Assembly (NCBI GenBank): GCA_002415895.1
Contig: DIAV01000195.1
Coordinates: 9,622 to 20,894 of the forward strand
Direction: 5' to 3'
DNA from: Anaerolineales bacterium UBA5069
Lineage (GTDB): Bacteria; Chloroflexota; Anaerolineae; Caldilineales; Caldilineaceae
Length of the DNA stretch: 11,273 nt
Shown: positions 1 to 6,734 of the stretch, piece by piece
How the letters are laid out: every line of letters begins with the position of its first letter
How positions within the stretch are numbered: the first letter of the stretch is position 1
Program-made: the position numbers and the translations under genes
The notes under the pieces: generated by a model
Told to the model about the DNA's origin: nothing
The model's database searches: none
What the model saw: only the letters and a program-made list of their open reading frames with translations

Positions 1-318
1 GAGGACGCCGCCGCAGCCCAGCGCGGCCGCGTGGCTCGCCAGCGTTACAGTGTCGGTGAAGGCGCAGCAGCCCACGCCCACAATCATTTGCGCAGCAGGC
101 AGGCCGCCGTCCACCATCTGCTCAAGGGTCTCCATGCGCTCAGCAGTGGAGAAGGAGTTTGCTTCGCTGGTGGTGCCGAAGGGGGCCAGGCCATGACAGC
201 CGTTTTCGAGCAACCAGTGGCCGTGTGCGATCAGCCGCTGGGCGTCGGGCGCGTAGCTCTCTGTGACAGGGGTGAGGATCGGCGCGTAGACGCCGCGCAT
301 GGGTTCGGGTCGAATCAT
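1..318 (-). CDS. Dihydrodipicolinate synthase (DapA) family aldolase/lyase, C-terminus cut off by window edge
   Basis: The reverse strand is open for 106 codons from an ATG at 318-316 to the window edge. The protein begins MIRPEPMRGVYAPILTPVTE, the usual opening strand of the DHDPS/N-acetylneuraminate lyase TIM barrel. It continues with HWLLENGCHGLAPFGTTSEA (residues about 33-52), which matches the pyruvate-binding GTTGE loop with Ser in place of Gly. Family members form a Schiff base between pyruvate or a 2-keto acid and a lysine that lies beyond the visible part. Substrate therefore cannot be assigned: true DapA (lysine synthesis), a sugar-acid aldolase or a dehydratase are all possible. 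The Ser in the loop argues mildly against classical DapA. A GGAG ribosome-binding site sits about 8 nt upstream (around 327-330). The gene is divergent from galE. Confidence 0.85.
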   Translation of the reverse strand, partial: MIRPEPMRGVYAPILTPVTESYAPDAQRLIAHGHWLLENGCHGLAPFGTTSEANSFSTAERMETLEQMVDGGLPAAQMIVGVGCCAFTDTVTLASHAAALGCGGVL

Positions 319-377
319 GGGAAAATCTCCAGAAACTTTAGCTGCGGGGCTTTGGAATTGTTCTTCGCATTGCGCTC

Positions 378-386
378 ATTTTATCA
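378..386 (-). promoter_or_regulatory. Extended -10 promoter element for the leftward aldolase gene
   Basis: On the minus strand the sequence reads TGATAAAAT, an extended -10 (TGn plus TAAAAT). The predicted transcription start near 371 leaves a leader of about 53 nt before the ATG at 318. No good -35 hexamer is seen at the expected distance, which fits an extended -10 promoter. This is prediction only. Confidence 0.4.
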
Positions 387-398
387 CACAGGGCTTGA

Positions 399-411
399 CC
401 CCGACACGGGG
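399..411. repeat. Short GC-rich inverted repeat in the divergent intergenic region
   Basis: CCCCG-ACA-CGGGG forms a 5-bp stem with a 3-nt loop. It lies upstream of the leftward -10 element, about where an operator or -35 region would be. No T-run follows on either strand, so it is not a terminator. It could be chance in GC-rich DNA. The rest of the 239-nt gap 319-557 holds the two putative promoters and a second GC hairpin, and no gene is seen there. Confidence 0.25.
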
Positions 412-463
412 ACGTTGGGACGCGGATGAACAGAGAAAGACAATAACAGTGTCCAGTCGACTG

Positions 464-486
464 CGCGCGCGTACCAAACGCGCGTG
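464..486. repeat. GC-rich hairpin upstream of the galE promoter
   Basis: CGCGCGT (466-472) and ACGCGCG (478-484) are perfect inverted copies around the loop ACCAA, and the stem can extend by a G-T and a C-G pair. It sits about 30 nt upstream of the putative galE -10. There is no U-tract. It may be a protein-binding palindrome or a chance structure. Confidence 0.3.
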
Positions 487-514
487 GCCTCTACGCCATC
501 GCCCCAAAAGAGGG

Positions 515-520
515 TACAAT
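515..520 (+). promoter_or_regulatory. Putative -10 box of galE
   Basis: TACAAT (one mismatch to TATAAT) lies in a relatively AT-rich patch. The predicted start near 527 gives a leader of about 31 nt, which includes the galE ribosome-binding site AAGGTG at 544-549. No convincing -35 hexamer was found 16-18 nt upstream. Confidence 0.35.
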
Positions 521-557
521 AGGCGAAACCACATCCACCATGAAAGGTGCATCTCCC

Positions 558-1535
558 ATGAAAGTACTGGTTACCGGCGGCGCAGGCTACATCGGCTCGA
601 TTGCCGTCGAACAATTGATTGAGGCGGGCGAGCAGGTTGTTGTCTTTGACAATCTCTATCAAGGGCACCGCGCGGCTGTTCACCCCGACGCAGCTTTTGT
701 CGAGGGCGACCTCCACGACCGCGCCGCGATTGACGCGGCAATGGCTGCGCACCGCCCCGATGCCATCATGCACTTCGCCTCCTACACCCTTGTGGGCGAA
801 TCCATGGAGCAGCCGCTCAAGTATGTGGGCGACAACGTCATCTGCGGCATCAACCTCTTTAGCAGTGCGGTTGCGCACAACGTGGGGCGCGTGATTGTCT
901 CCTCTACAGCCAACCTCTTTGATGACCCCGAGCGCATGCCCATTGACGAGAACGAGCGCATTGTGCCGGGCAGCCCCTACGGTGAATCCAAGTATATGCT
1001 CGAGCGCATCCTCCACTGGCTGGACCGTACGGGCAAGCTGCACTACGCCGCGCTGCGCTATTTCAACGCCGCCGGCGCGGCCCCCACACGCGGCGAGGAC
1101 CACACGCCCGAGATGCACCTGATTCCGCTGGTGCTGCAGGTGGCGCTGGGGCAGCGCGACTCAATCAAGATTTTCGGCGACGACTACCCCACGCGCGATG
1201 GCACCTGCGTGCGCGACTATGTGCATGTGATCGACCTGGCGCAGGCGCACATTCTGGCGCTGCGTGCGCTGGACGGGGGCAGCCGCAAATACAATCTGGG
1301 CAACGGCGAGGGCTTTACGGTGAAGGAAGTGATTGAGATGGCGCGCGAGATTACAGGCCACCCCATTCCCGCCGAGGTTGTGGCGCGCCGCCCGGGTGAT
1401 CCCGCCATCCTGATTGCCAGCAGCGACAAGATCAAGCGCGAGCTGGGCTGGAGCCCGCGCTACGCCGACCTGCGTTCGATCATTGAGAGCGCGTGGACGT
1501 GGCATTCGACGCATCCGCATGGGTACAACAAGTAA
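558..1535 (+). CDS. galE: UDP-glucose 4-epimerase
   Basis: This 325-aa protein interconverts UDP-glucose and UDP-galactose through an NAD-bound 4-keto intermediate (Leloir pathway; supplies galactose for surface glycans). It is a cytoplasmic extended-SDR enzyme of normal GalE length. Visible signatures are the NAD-binding loop GGAGYIG (7-13), FDNL (30-33), the IMHFAS strand (70-75), the Ser/Thr position SST (115-117), the catalytic pair YGESK (Y141, K145), RYFNAAGA and a late [10 protein letters not shown] segment. The ATG at 558 is chosen over the in-frame ATG at 540 because AAGGTG lies 8 nt before it and the Rossmann strand then starts at residue 2. The stop codon lies inside the first unit of a heptamer repeat. 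Its neighbour is a divergent aldolase gene. UDP-N-acetyl or UDP-uronate epimerase activity cannot be excluded from sequence alone. Confidence 0.93.
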   Translation: MKVLVTGGAGYIGSIAVEQLIEAGEQVVVFDNLYQGHRAAVHPDAAFVEGDLHDRAAIDAAMAAHRPDAIMHFASYTLVGESMEQPLKYVGDNVICGINLFSSAVAHNVGRVIVSSTANLFDDPERMPIDENERIVPGSPYGESKYMLERILHWLDRTGKLHYAALRYFNAAGAAPTRGEDHTPEMHLIPLVLQVALGQRDSIKIFGDDYPTRDGTCVRDYVHVIDLAQAHILALRALDGGSRKYNLGNGEGFTVKEVIEMAREITGHPIPAEVVARRPGDPAILIASSDKIKRELGWSPRYADLRSIIESAWTWHSTHPHGYNK

Positions 1536-1610
1536 CTGGTAACTGGTAACTGGTGACTGGTGACTGGTGCGTGTAAGTGTCTGTTACCAGTTACCAGTTA
1601 CCCAGTCACC
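1532..1610. repeat. ACTGGTR heptamer array with 19-bp perfect inverted repeat
   Basis: Five tandem heptamers (ACTGGTA x2, ACTGGTG x3) cover 1535-1569. The inverse series (TTACCAG units) runs from about 1582 to 1610. The arms 1532-1550 and 1583-1601 are perfect reverse complements, GTAACTGGTAACTGGTAAC, separated by 32 nt. Because the units repeat, the stem can slip and pair in several registers: CAGTCACC at 1603-1610 also matches GGTGACTG at 1552-1559. The left arm includes the galE stop codon. It may end or stabilise the galE transcript. It has no U-tract, so it is not a standard terminator. Confidence 0.85.
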
Positions 1611-1652
1611 CACCCTACTTTGACTACAGCTCGTCTCCGAAAGGCACACGCT

Positions 1653-2171
1653 ATGTCCCAGGCACTCCTTGTCGTCGATGCGCAAGTGAACATGTTTGTG
1701 CCGCCGTGGCCTGTTTATGCTGCCGAAACTTTTCTGAACCGGCTGCTGGCGCTGCTTGCATACGCCCGCGCCACGGGCATGCCCGTCTTCTTTGTGCAAA
1801 ACAACGGGGGCGCGGGCGAACCTGATGTGCCCGGCACGCCCGGCTGGCAGTTGGATCCCCGCCTTGCACGCCAGCCCGATGAGCCCGTTGTGCAGAAGCA
1901 GAGCGGCAACGCCTTTGCCGGCACGAATCTTGCCGACCTGCTGGCGGCGCACAACGTGGACTCGGTCATCATCTGCGGCTTCCAGTCGGAATGGTGCATC
2001 AACGCGACTGTGCGCGGTGCTGTGGAGCTTGGCTACCCCGTCACACTCGTCTCAGACGGCCACAGCACGCTTGACCTCGAAACACCTGCACTCGAGCAAA
2101 TCGAGACAATCAATGCAGCGCTCGGCAGCATCGCCACCCTGGCCACTGCCGATTCCATCCTGAACCCATAG
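1653..2171 (+). CDS. Cysteine hydrolase, isochorismatase-like family
   Basis: This 172-aa cytoplasmic enzyme belongs to the isochorismatase-like fold, whose members hydrolyse small amides or ethers (nicotinamidase, N-carbamoylsarcosine amidase, isochorismatase and many unassigned ones). The catalytic triad is complete: Asp9 in LLVVDAQVNM, Lys82 in VVQKQSGNAF and the nucleophile Cys115 in GFQSEWCINAT. The family's cis-peptide region precedes the Cys. The substrate is not evident: the metal-binding histidines typical of nicotinamidase are not seen, so PncA is unlikely. The ATG at 1653 is preferred over the longer frame from 1560 because the VVD strand then starts normally, GAAAGG lies 8 nt upstream, and the extra residues would be encoded by the heptamer repeat. 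The next gene begins 13 nt after the stop, suggesting co-transcription. Confidence 0.87.
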   Translation: MSQALLVVDAQVNMFVPPWPVYAAETFLNRLLALLAYARATGMPVFFVQNNGGAGEPDVPGTPGWQLDPRLARQPDEPVVQKQSGNAFAGTNLADLLAAHNVDSVIICGFQSEWCINATVRGAVELGYPVTLVSDGHSTLDLETPALEQIETINAALGSIATLATADSILNP

Positions 2172-2184
2172 AAAGCCTCCCCCC

Positions 2185-3669
2185 ATGTCCGATTCCGCGA
2201 AGCATGACGAGCAGGCAAAGCCTGTGGCGGCAGAAGGCGTAGACGTTGCCAAGGCCGACCCCAGGGATGAGATCGTTAATACCCAGCACACAATGACGGT
2301 GAATGGCGAGCAGATTGCCTACACCGCCACGGCGGGGCGTGTTGTTATGCGCACCGAGGAAGGCAAACCGCGCGCCTATATCTTCTTTATTGCCTATACA
2401 CGCACGCAAGCGGATGGATCCTCTGGCGATGCAGCCGAGCGCCCCATAACCTTCTCCTTTAACGGTGGGCCGGGATCATCTTCTGTGTGGATGCACCTGG
2501 GGTTGCTGGGGCCGCGGCGCGTGCTCTCCGGCGATGTGGATGGGCCCCAGCCGCCGCCACACCGCCTGACAGACAATGAATTTACATTGCTTGCCGCCTC
2601 CGATTTGGTCTTTATTGACCCTGTGAGCACGGGCTTCAGCCGCGCCACCACGGGCGAAGACCCCAAGCAGTTTCATGGCATTGAGCAGGATGTGGAGTCC
2701 GTGGGCGACTTTATTCGCCTGTATGTGTCGCGCGCCAAACGCTGGCGCTCGCCCAAGTACCTGATTGGCGAATCCTACGGCACCACGCGCGCGGCGGGGC
2801 TCTCCGGCTATCTGCAGGATCGCCATGGCATGTATCTCAACGGCATCATGTTGATCTCCACGGCGCTGGATTTCATGGCGCTGGATTTCAATCTGGGCAA
2901 TGACCTGCCGCACGTGCTCTTCCTGCCCACCTACGCGGCGACGGCGTGGTATCACAAACGCCTTGCGCCTGACCTCCAGGCCGATCTCGCCAAGACGCTG
3001 GCCGAGGCCGAAGCCTTTGCCGAGGGCGAGTATGCCACAGCGCTTCTGCGCGGCAGCCAGCTTGCGGCCGCCGAGCGCAGCGCACTGGCGCAGAAGGTCG
3101 CGCGCTATACGGGGCTGTCACCCGATTATGTGGAGCGCGCCAATTTGCGCGTGGAGATATTCAAGTTCTGCAAGGAATTGCTGCGCGACCAGCGGCGCAC
3201 CGTGGGCCGTCTCGACAGCCGCTTCAGCGGCGTTGATCGCGACGCCACCAGCGCCGAATTTGAGTATGATCCTTCCTACGCGTTCATTCAAGGCAGCTAC
3301 ACGGCCACGCTTAACGACTATGTGCGTGGCGAGCTCAACTTTGAGAGCGACCTGCCCTATGAGATTCTCACGGGGCTGTATGACAAGTGGGATTACAGCA
3401 GCTACCAGAATCGCTACGTCAATGTGGCCGAGACGCTGCGCAGCGCCATGAGCAAAAACCCCCACCTGCGCGTCTATGTGGCGCAGGGTATCTACGACTT
3501 TGCCACGCCCTACTTTGCCAGCGAGCACACCCTGAATCACCTCGAGCTTGACCCCAGCCTCGAGGGCAACATCGAGCGCCATCGCTTTGCTGCGGGCCAC
3601 ATGATGTACGTTCACCCCGAATCGCTGGCCCGCATGTCTGCGCAGTTGGCGGCTTTTGTGTCTGTATAG
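2185..3669 (+). CDS. S10 family serine carboxypeptidase (carboxypeptidase C / cathepsin A-like)
   Basis: This 494-aa alpha/beta-hydrolase should release C-terminal residues from peptides. Visible signatures are the oxyanion-hole motif FNGGPGSSS (92-100), LVFIDPVSTGFS (141-152), the nucleophile elbow GESYG with Ser197, the catalytic Asp438 in GIYDFATP and His472 in AAGHMMYVHPES. The triad and order are intact and the length is normal. The N-terminus (residues 1-40) is hydrophilic with no hydrophobic signal core, so the enzyme is predicted cytoplasmic, unlike secreted or vacuolar eukaryotic relatives. The ribosome-binding site is weak (GAAAG before a C-run). With only 13 nt after the upstream gene, it probably shares that gene's transcript. 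A bacterial peptide or ester hydrolase specificity other than carboxypeptidase remains possible. Confidence 0.9.
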   Translation: MSDSAKHDEQAKPVAAEGVDVAKADPRDEIVNTQHTMTVNGEQIAYTATAGRVVMRTEEGKPRAYIFFIAYTRTQADGSSGDAAERPITFSFNGGPGSSSVWMHLGLLGPRRVLSGDVDGPQPPPHRLTDNEFTLLAASDLVFIDPVSTGFSRATTGEDPKQFHGIEQDVESVGDFIRLYVSRAKRWRSPKYLIGESYGTTRAAGLSGYLQDRHGMYLNGIMLISTALDFMALDFNLGNDLPHVLFLPTYAATAWYHKRLAPDLQADLAKTLAEAEAFAEGEYATALLRGSQLAAAERSALAQKVARYTGLSPDYVERANLRVEIFKFCKELLRDQRRTVGRLDSRFSGVDRDATSAEFEYDPSYAFIQGSYTATLNDYVRGELNFESDLPYEILTGLYDKWDYSSYQNRYVNVAETLRSAMSKNPHLRVYVAQGIYDFATPYFASEHTLNHLELDPSLEGNIERHRFAAGHMMYVHPESLARMSAQLAAFVSV

Positions 3670-3671
3670 CC

Positions 3672-3705
3672 GAAGCAAGGCTTCCGCTTTTGGAAAGCTT
3701 GCTTC
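3672..3705. repeat. Intergenic hairpin between the S10 peptidase and GNAT-fusion genes
   Basis: GAAGCAAG (3672-3679) pairs with CTTGCTTC (3698-3705). A 2-nt mismatch follows, then TTCC (3682-3685) pairs with GGAA (3692-3695) around a 6-nt loop, GCTTTT. No T-run follows, so intrinsic termination would be weak. It ends 3 nt before the AAAGGA ribosome-binding site (3709-3714) of the next gene, so it could affect mRNA processing or partial read-through. Confidence 0.55.
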
Positions 3706-3721
3706 ATCAAAGGATTGAAAC

Positions 3722-5503
3722 ATGGCGGGCACCAAGCCGCGCAAACGCACAACGGGCGGCGCAAATCGAAGCGGCGCAAGCACCGGGCGCAGCAAGCCCA
3801 CCGGCAACGAAATCATGCCCACAGGCAGCGCGCTGGATACTGTCCACGCGCCCTCGCCCGCGGCCAAGCGCAAGCCCGCAGGCAAAGCCACGGCAGAGGC
3901 GGACGTTACCACGACGCCGGCAATTGCCAGCGCGCGCCGTCGGCAGGAGAAACGTGTGAAGGTGCGGGCGTGGCGCGAGGAAGACATCCCTGCGGTGCTT
4001 GCCTGCCACCGCGCCGCCTACCCCGACTACGACGAAAGCGCGCATTACACCGAGCGCTATTACCAGATGCAGTGGTCCACCTTTGCCGAGGGGCAAATCC
4101 TTGCCGAGTTGGACGGGGTGGTGGTGGGCTACGCCACCTCGTTGATCGTGCAATTGGAGGACGACGAGCACACATACACCTATGAGGAGATTACAGGCGG
4201 CGGCACCTTTGCCACCCATGATCCCAGCGGCGACACGCTCTATGGTGCGGATATTGGCGTGCACATTGGCTACCGCGGCATGGGCGTATCCAAACTGCTG
4301 TATGAAGCGCGCAAGAAGCTCATGCAGCGCTACAATTTGCGCCGCATGGTGGCCTATGGCCTCATCCCCGGTTACACCAAGTATGCAGGCAAGATGACAG
4401 CCGAGGAGTATGTGGACAAGGTGGTGGCCGGGGAGTTGAGCGACCAATCGCTGCGCGCCCACCTGAGCGCCGGCTATACCGTCAAGAAAGTGCTGCTCGA
4501 TTTCCTGTGGGACAATTCGAGCCTCAACTACTCCACGCTGCTGGAGATGGCGAACCCCAATTACCAGCCCGAGAAACGCAAGATAGCCGCTGCACCCCTG
4601 CAACGCGTGGTGCGCAAGATGCGTATTTGCGCCGCGCAGTATCACATGCGCCCCATCCATTCATGGCAGGAATTCCAGCGCACGGTTGAGTTCTTTGTGG
4701 ACACAGCCAATACCTATCATTCGCACTTTCTGCTCATGCCGGAGCTCTTCACGGCACAGCTCTTCACCCTCATGCCCGCCGACCTGGAGCCGCGCGTTGC
4801 CATTCGCCGCCTGGCCGACATGACCAGCCGCTACATTGATATGTTCACGCAGTTGGCACAGCAGAACGGCATTTACATCATTGGCGGATCGCAGCCGGTT
4901 GTGCGCGATGGTGATCTCTACAACGTTGCGCACCTCTTTACGCCCACGGGCAATGTCTACACCCAGGATGCGCTGCACATTCCCCCTGCCGAGCGCGCAG
5001 ATTTTGACATTGAGCCGGGCGATGACATTCGCGTCTTCGACACGCCCCTGGCGCGCATTGGCATTCAGGTCTCCTATGATGTGGAGTTCCCCGAGCTTTC
5101 GCGCCTGCAGGTGCTGGCGGGGGCCGAAATCATCTTCATCCCCTACAGCACCGACGAACGCAAGGCGTATGACCGCATTCGCATCTCGGCGCAAGCGCGC
5201 GCGGTGGAGAACTTTATCTACACGGTCATCGCCGGCAACGTGGGCAACCTGCCCACGGCGCGCAACTATCTGATCAACTATGGGCGCGCCGCCGTCTTCA
5301 CCCCCAGCGATTTCGCCTTCCCGCCCCTGGCGATTGCCGGTGAAAGCGACGCCAACGTGGAGACTGTGTTGATTACCGACCTCGACCTCACCAGCCTTGC
5401 CCAGCAGCGCGACGTGGCCTCTGTGCGCCATCTTTACGACCGGCGGCTGGACCTCTACGACGTGCGCGCCAAGCGCGCCGTCAAAGTTGTGCGCACGGAA
5501 TGA
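3722..5503 (+). CDS. GNAT acetyltransferase / carbon-nitrogen hydrolase fusion with degenerate nitrilase active site
   Basis: This 593-aa, three-part protein resembles Bacillus YhcX-type fusions. Residues 1-78 are a basic, Ala/Pro/Thr-rich, probably disordered tail (about 16 Lys/Arg). Residues 79-225 form a GNAT domain with the acetyl-CoA loop YRGMGVSKLLYEARKKL (184-200). A linker with the YAGKMTAEEYVDKV element follows. Residues 298-580 are a nitrilase-superfamily domain. Of the Glu-Lys-Cys triad only Glu341 (LLMPELF) is present: the Lys site is Ala417 (QDALHIPPAER) and the Cys site is Ser451 (IQVSYDVEFPEL). The C-N hydrolase half is therefore predicted inactive as an amidase, perhaps a binding module. 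The acceptor of the GNAT half is unknown. The start at 3722 has AAAGGA 7 nt upstream. A GTG at 3956 behind AGGAGA would give a 515-aa form lacking the tail. Confidence 0.88.
   Translation: MAGTKPRKRTTGGANRSGASTGRSKPTGNEIMPTGSALDTVHAPSPAAKRKPAGKATAEADVTTTPAIASARRRQEKRVKVRAWREEDIPAVLACHRAAYPDYDESAHYTERYYQMQWSTFAEGQILAELDGVVVGYATSLIVQLEDDEHTYTYEEITGGGTFATHDPSGDTLYGADIGVHIGYRGMGVSKLLYEARKKLMQRYNLRRMVAYGLIPGYTKYAGKMTAEEYVDKVVAGELSDQSLRAHLSAGYTVKKVLLDFLWDNSSLNYSTLLEMANPNYQPEKRKIAAAPLQRVVRKMRICAAQYHMRPIHSWQEFQRTVEFFVDTANTYHSHFLLMPELFTAQLFTLMPADLEPRVAIRRLADMTSRYIDMFTQLAQQNGIYIIGGSQPVVRDGDLYNVAHLFTPTGNVYTQDALHIPPAERADFDIEPGDDIRVFDTPLARIGIQVSYDVEFPELSRLQVLAGAEIIFIPYSTDERKAYDRIRISAQARAVENFIYTVIAGNVGNLPTARNYLINYGRAAVFTPSDFAFPPLAIAGESDANVETVLITDLDLTSLAQQRDVASVRHLYDRRLDLYDVRAKRAVKVVRTE
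3945..3958 (+). promoter_or_regulatory. Internal Shine-Dalgarno plus GTG: possible second start of the GNAT fusion
   Basis: AGGAGA (3945-3950) stands 5 nt before an in-frame GTG (3956-3958). Initiation here would begin the protein at VKVRAWREEDIPAVL, exactly the first strand of the GNAT domain, and remove the basic 78-residue tail. The upstream ATG at 3722 also has a good ribosome-binding site, so both forms may be made. The purine run could also simply be codons for Gln-Glu-Lys. Confidence 0.35.
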
Positions 5504-6060
5504 GCGGCCCAGACAAACCGGAGCCCGGCAGCCACTGCAGCGCGTGCGGAGTTGCATACGCGCCGGGCATGGCCTGGCCGCGCCGCTGCGCCGTTTGCAA
5601 GACGGTTGCCTACTGCAATCCGCTGCCCGTGGCCGTGCTGGTGCAGCCTGTGCGCGCCGGCGGGAACCAAGGCCCGCGCGTGGGCGTTCTCGTGATCCGC
5701 CGCACGGTAGAGCCGCGTGCCGGGTGGCTGGCGCTGCCCGGCGGCTTTATTGAGTGCGGCGAAACGTGGCAGGAGGCCTGCGCGCGCGAGGCCTATGAGG
5801 AAGCCGGAATCCACGTGGAGGCTGCGCGCATCAGGGTGTTGCACGTAGCTTCTACGCCGCGCAACCTGGCTGTTTTTGGCGAGGGTGCGATCCTGGATAG
5901 CGCTGAATTGGCCCCTTTCGCGCCCAACGCTGAGGCCAGCGAGCGGCAGATTCTCTTTGCTGCCATTGAACTGGCCTTTCCCTTGCACAGCCAACTGCTG
6001 GCCGCGACACTGCGCCTCTACAACCCAACTGCACAGGAGAACCCTCATGCAGCCGCTTGA
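5500..6060 (+). CDS. Nudix hydrolase with N-terminal zinc ribbon
   Basis: This 186-aa protein hydrolyses a nucleoside diphosphate linked to another moiety, substrate unknown. A zinc ribbon is formed by Cys13, Cys16, Cys30 and Cys33 (CSAC...CAVC), followed by YCNPLP and then the Nudix fold. The Nudix box is perfect: G82-x5-E88 then R96-E97-x2-E100-E101-x-G103-I104. Zinc ribbon plus Nudix recalls NudC (NADH pyrophosphatase/deNADding) and ADP-ribose-type enzymes. The protein is shorter than NudC (about 257 aa) and the NudC signature SQPWPFPxS is not seen, so NudC is not claimed. The ATG overlaps the upstream stop by 4 nt (ATGA), which implies translational coupling. Its own 3' end overlaps the glycosylase gene by 14 nt, placing it next to DNA repair. 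Confidence 0.9.
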   Translation: MSGPDKPEPGSHCSACGVAYAPGMAWPRRCAVCKTVAYCNPLPVAVLVQPVRAGGNQGPRVGVLVIRRTVEPRAGWLALPGGFIECGETWQEACAREAYEEAGIHVEAARIRVLHVASTPRNLAVFGEGAILDSAELAPFAPNAEASERQILFAAIELAFPLHSQLLAATLRLYNPTAQENPHAAA

Positions 6061-6709
6061 CGCTGCGCGCATGGCCCAGGGCGCGCATGAACTGGCCCAG
6101 CGCGATGAGGCGCTGGCCGCCATTCTGGCACGGCGCGGCGTGCCGCCGCTGTGGGGGCGCGCGCCGGGCTTTGCCACGCTGCTGCTGATTATCCTTGAGC
6201 AGCAGGTGTCGCTGGCCTCAGCGCGCATGACCTTTACGCGTCTCCAGGAAGCGGCAGGCGACGTGACCCCGGCGCGCCTGCTTGCGCTGGAGGATGACAC
6301 GCTGCGCGCCGCGGGTTTTAGCCGCCAAAAGAGCGCCTATGCACGCGGGCTGGCGCGCGATCTGGACTCTGGCGCACTGGACCTCGACGCGCTGGCCGGT
6401 ATGGATGACGCGCAGGCGTTTGATCGCCTGGTTGCGCTGCACGGTGTGGGGCCGTGGAGCGCCAATATCTATCTGCTCATGGCGCTGCGGCGGCCTGACG
6501 TGTGGCCGGCGGGCGATCTGGCGCTGATTGTGGGCGCACAGATGATTTGGGCGCTGCCCGAACGCCCCAGTGCGGCGTGGGTGGCCGAACGCGCTCTAGC
6601 GTGGTCACCGTGGCGGGCCGTGGCCGCGCGCCTGCTCTGGAGCGAGTATCTGGCGCACCAGGCCGCCGGCACATTGCCCAAGTTCCCACGCAAACGCGCG
6701 GAAGCATAG
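6047..6709 (+). CDS. alkA: DNA-3-methyladenine glycosylase II (AlkA-type HhH-GPD)
   Basis: This 220-aa base-excision enzyme should remove alkylated purines from DNA, starting base-excision repair. It shows the helix-hairpin-helix segment LHGVGPWSANIYLLMAL (131-147) and, after the GPD loop, the catalytic Asp157 in RPDVWPAGDLAL. Earlier, LEQQVSLASA (50-59) is the conserved AlkA-like helix. The C-terminal WSPWRAVAARLLWSEYL is typical. It is monofunctional by type, with no lyase lysine seen. It is shorter than E. coli AlkA (282 aa) because the N-terminal TBP-like domain is missing, as in many short AlkA/MAG proteins. The ATG at 6047 is chosen because AGGAGA (6035-6040) lies 6 nt upstream and the frame upstream of it overlaps the Nudix gene. 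The start overlaps that gene by 14 nt. Confidence 0.88.
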   Translation: MQPLDAARMAQGAHELAQRDEALAAILARRGVPPLWGRAPGFATLLLIILEQQVSLASARMTFTRLQEAAGDVTPARLLALEDDTLRAAGFSRQKSAYARGLARDLDSGALDLDALAGMDDAQAFDRLVALHGVGPWSANIYLLMALRRPDVWPAGDLALIVGAQMIWALPERPSAAWVAERALAWSPWRAVAARLLWSEYLAHQAAGTLPKFPRKRAEA

Positions 6710-6734
6710 GCACAAAGAAAGACGCGCATCTGCG

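Noticed and set aside
384..1118. 244-codon minus-strand open frame opposite galE
   Set aside because: galE is certain on the plus strand; this translation has no recognisable motif and crosses the divergent promoter region.
1532..1601. Palindrome considered as an intrinsic terminator
   Set aside because: The loop is 32 nt, the stem is not GC-rich at its base and no T-run follows.
1535..1610. Heptamer block considered as a CRISPR array
   Set aside because: Units are 7 bp with no spacers, and no cas genes are nearby.
3118..5557. Long minus-strand open frames (3118-3987, 3707-4660, 4661-5557)
   Set aside because: They lie opposite strongly supported genes, have His/Arg/Gly-rich unrecognisable translations, and arise from the high GC content of the coding strand.
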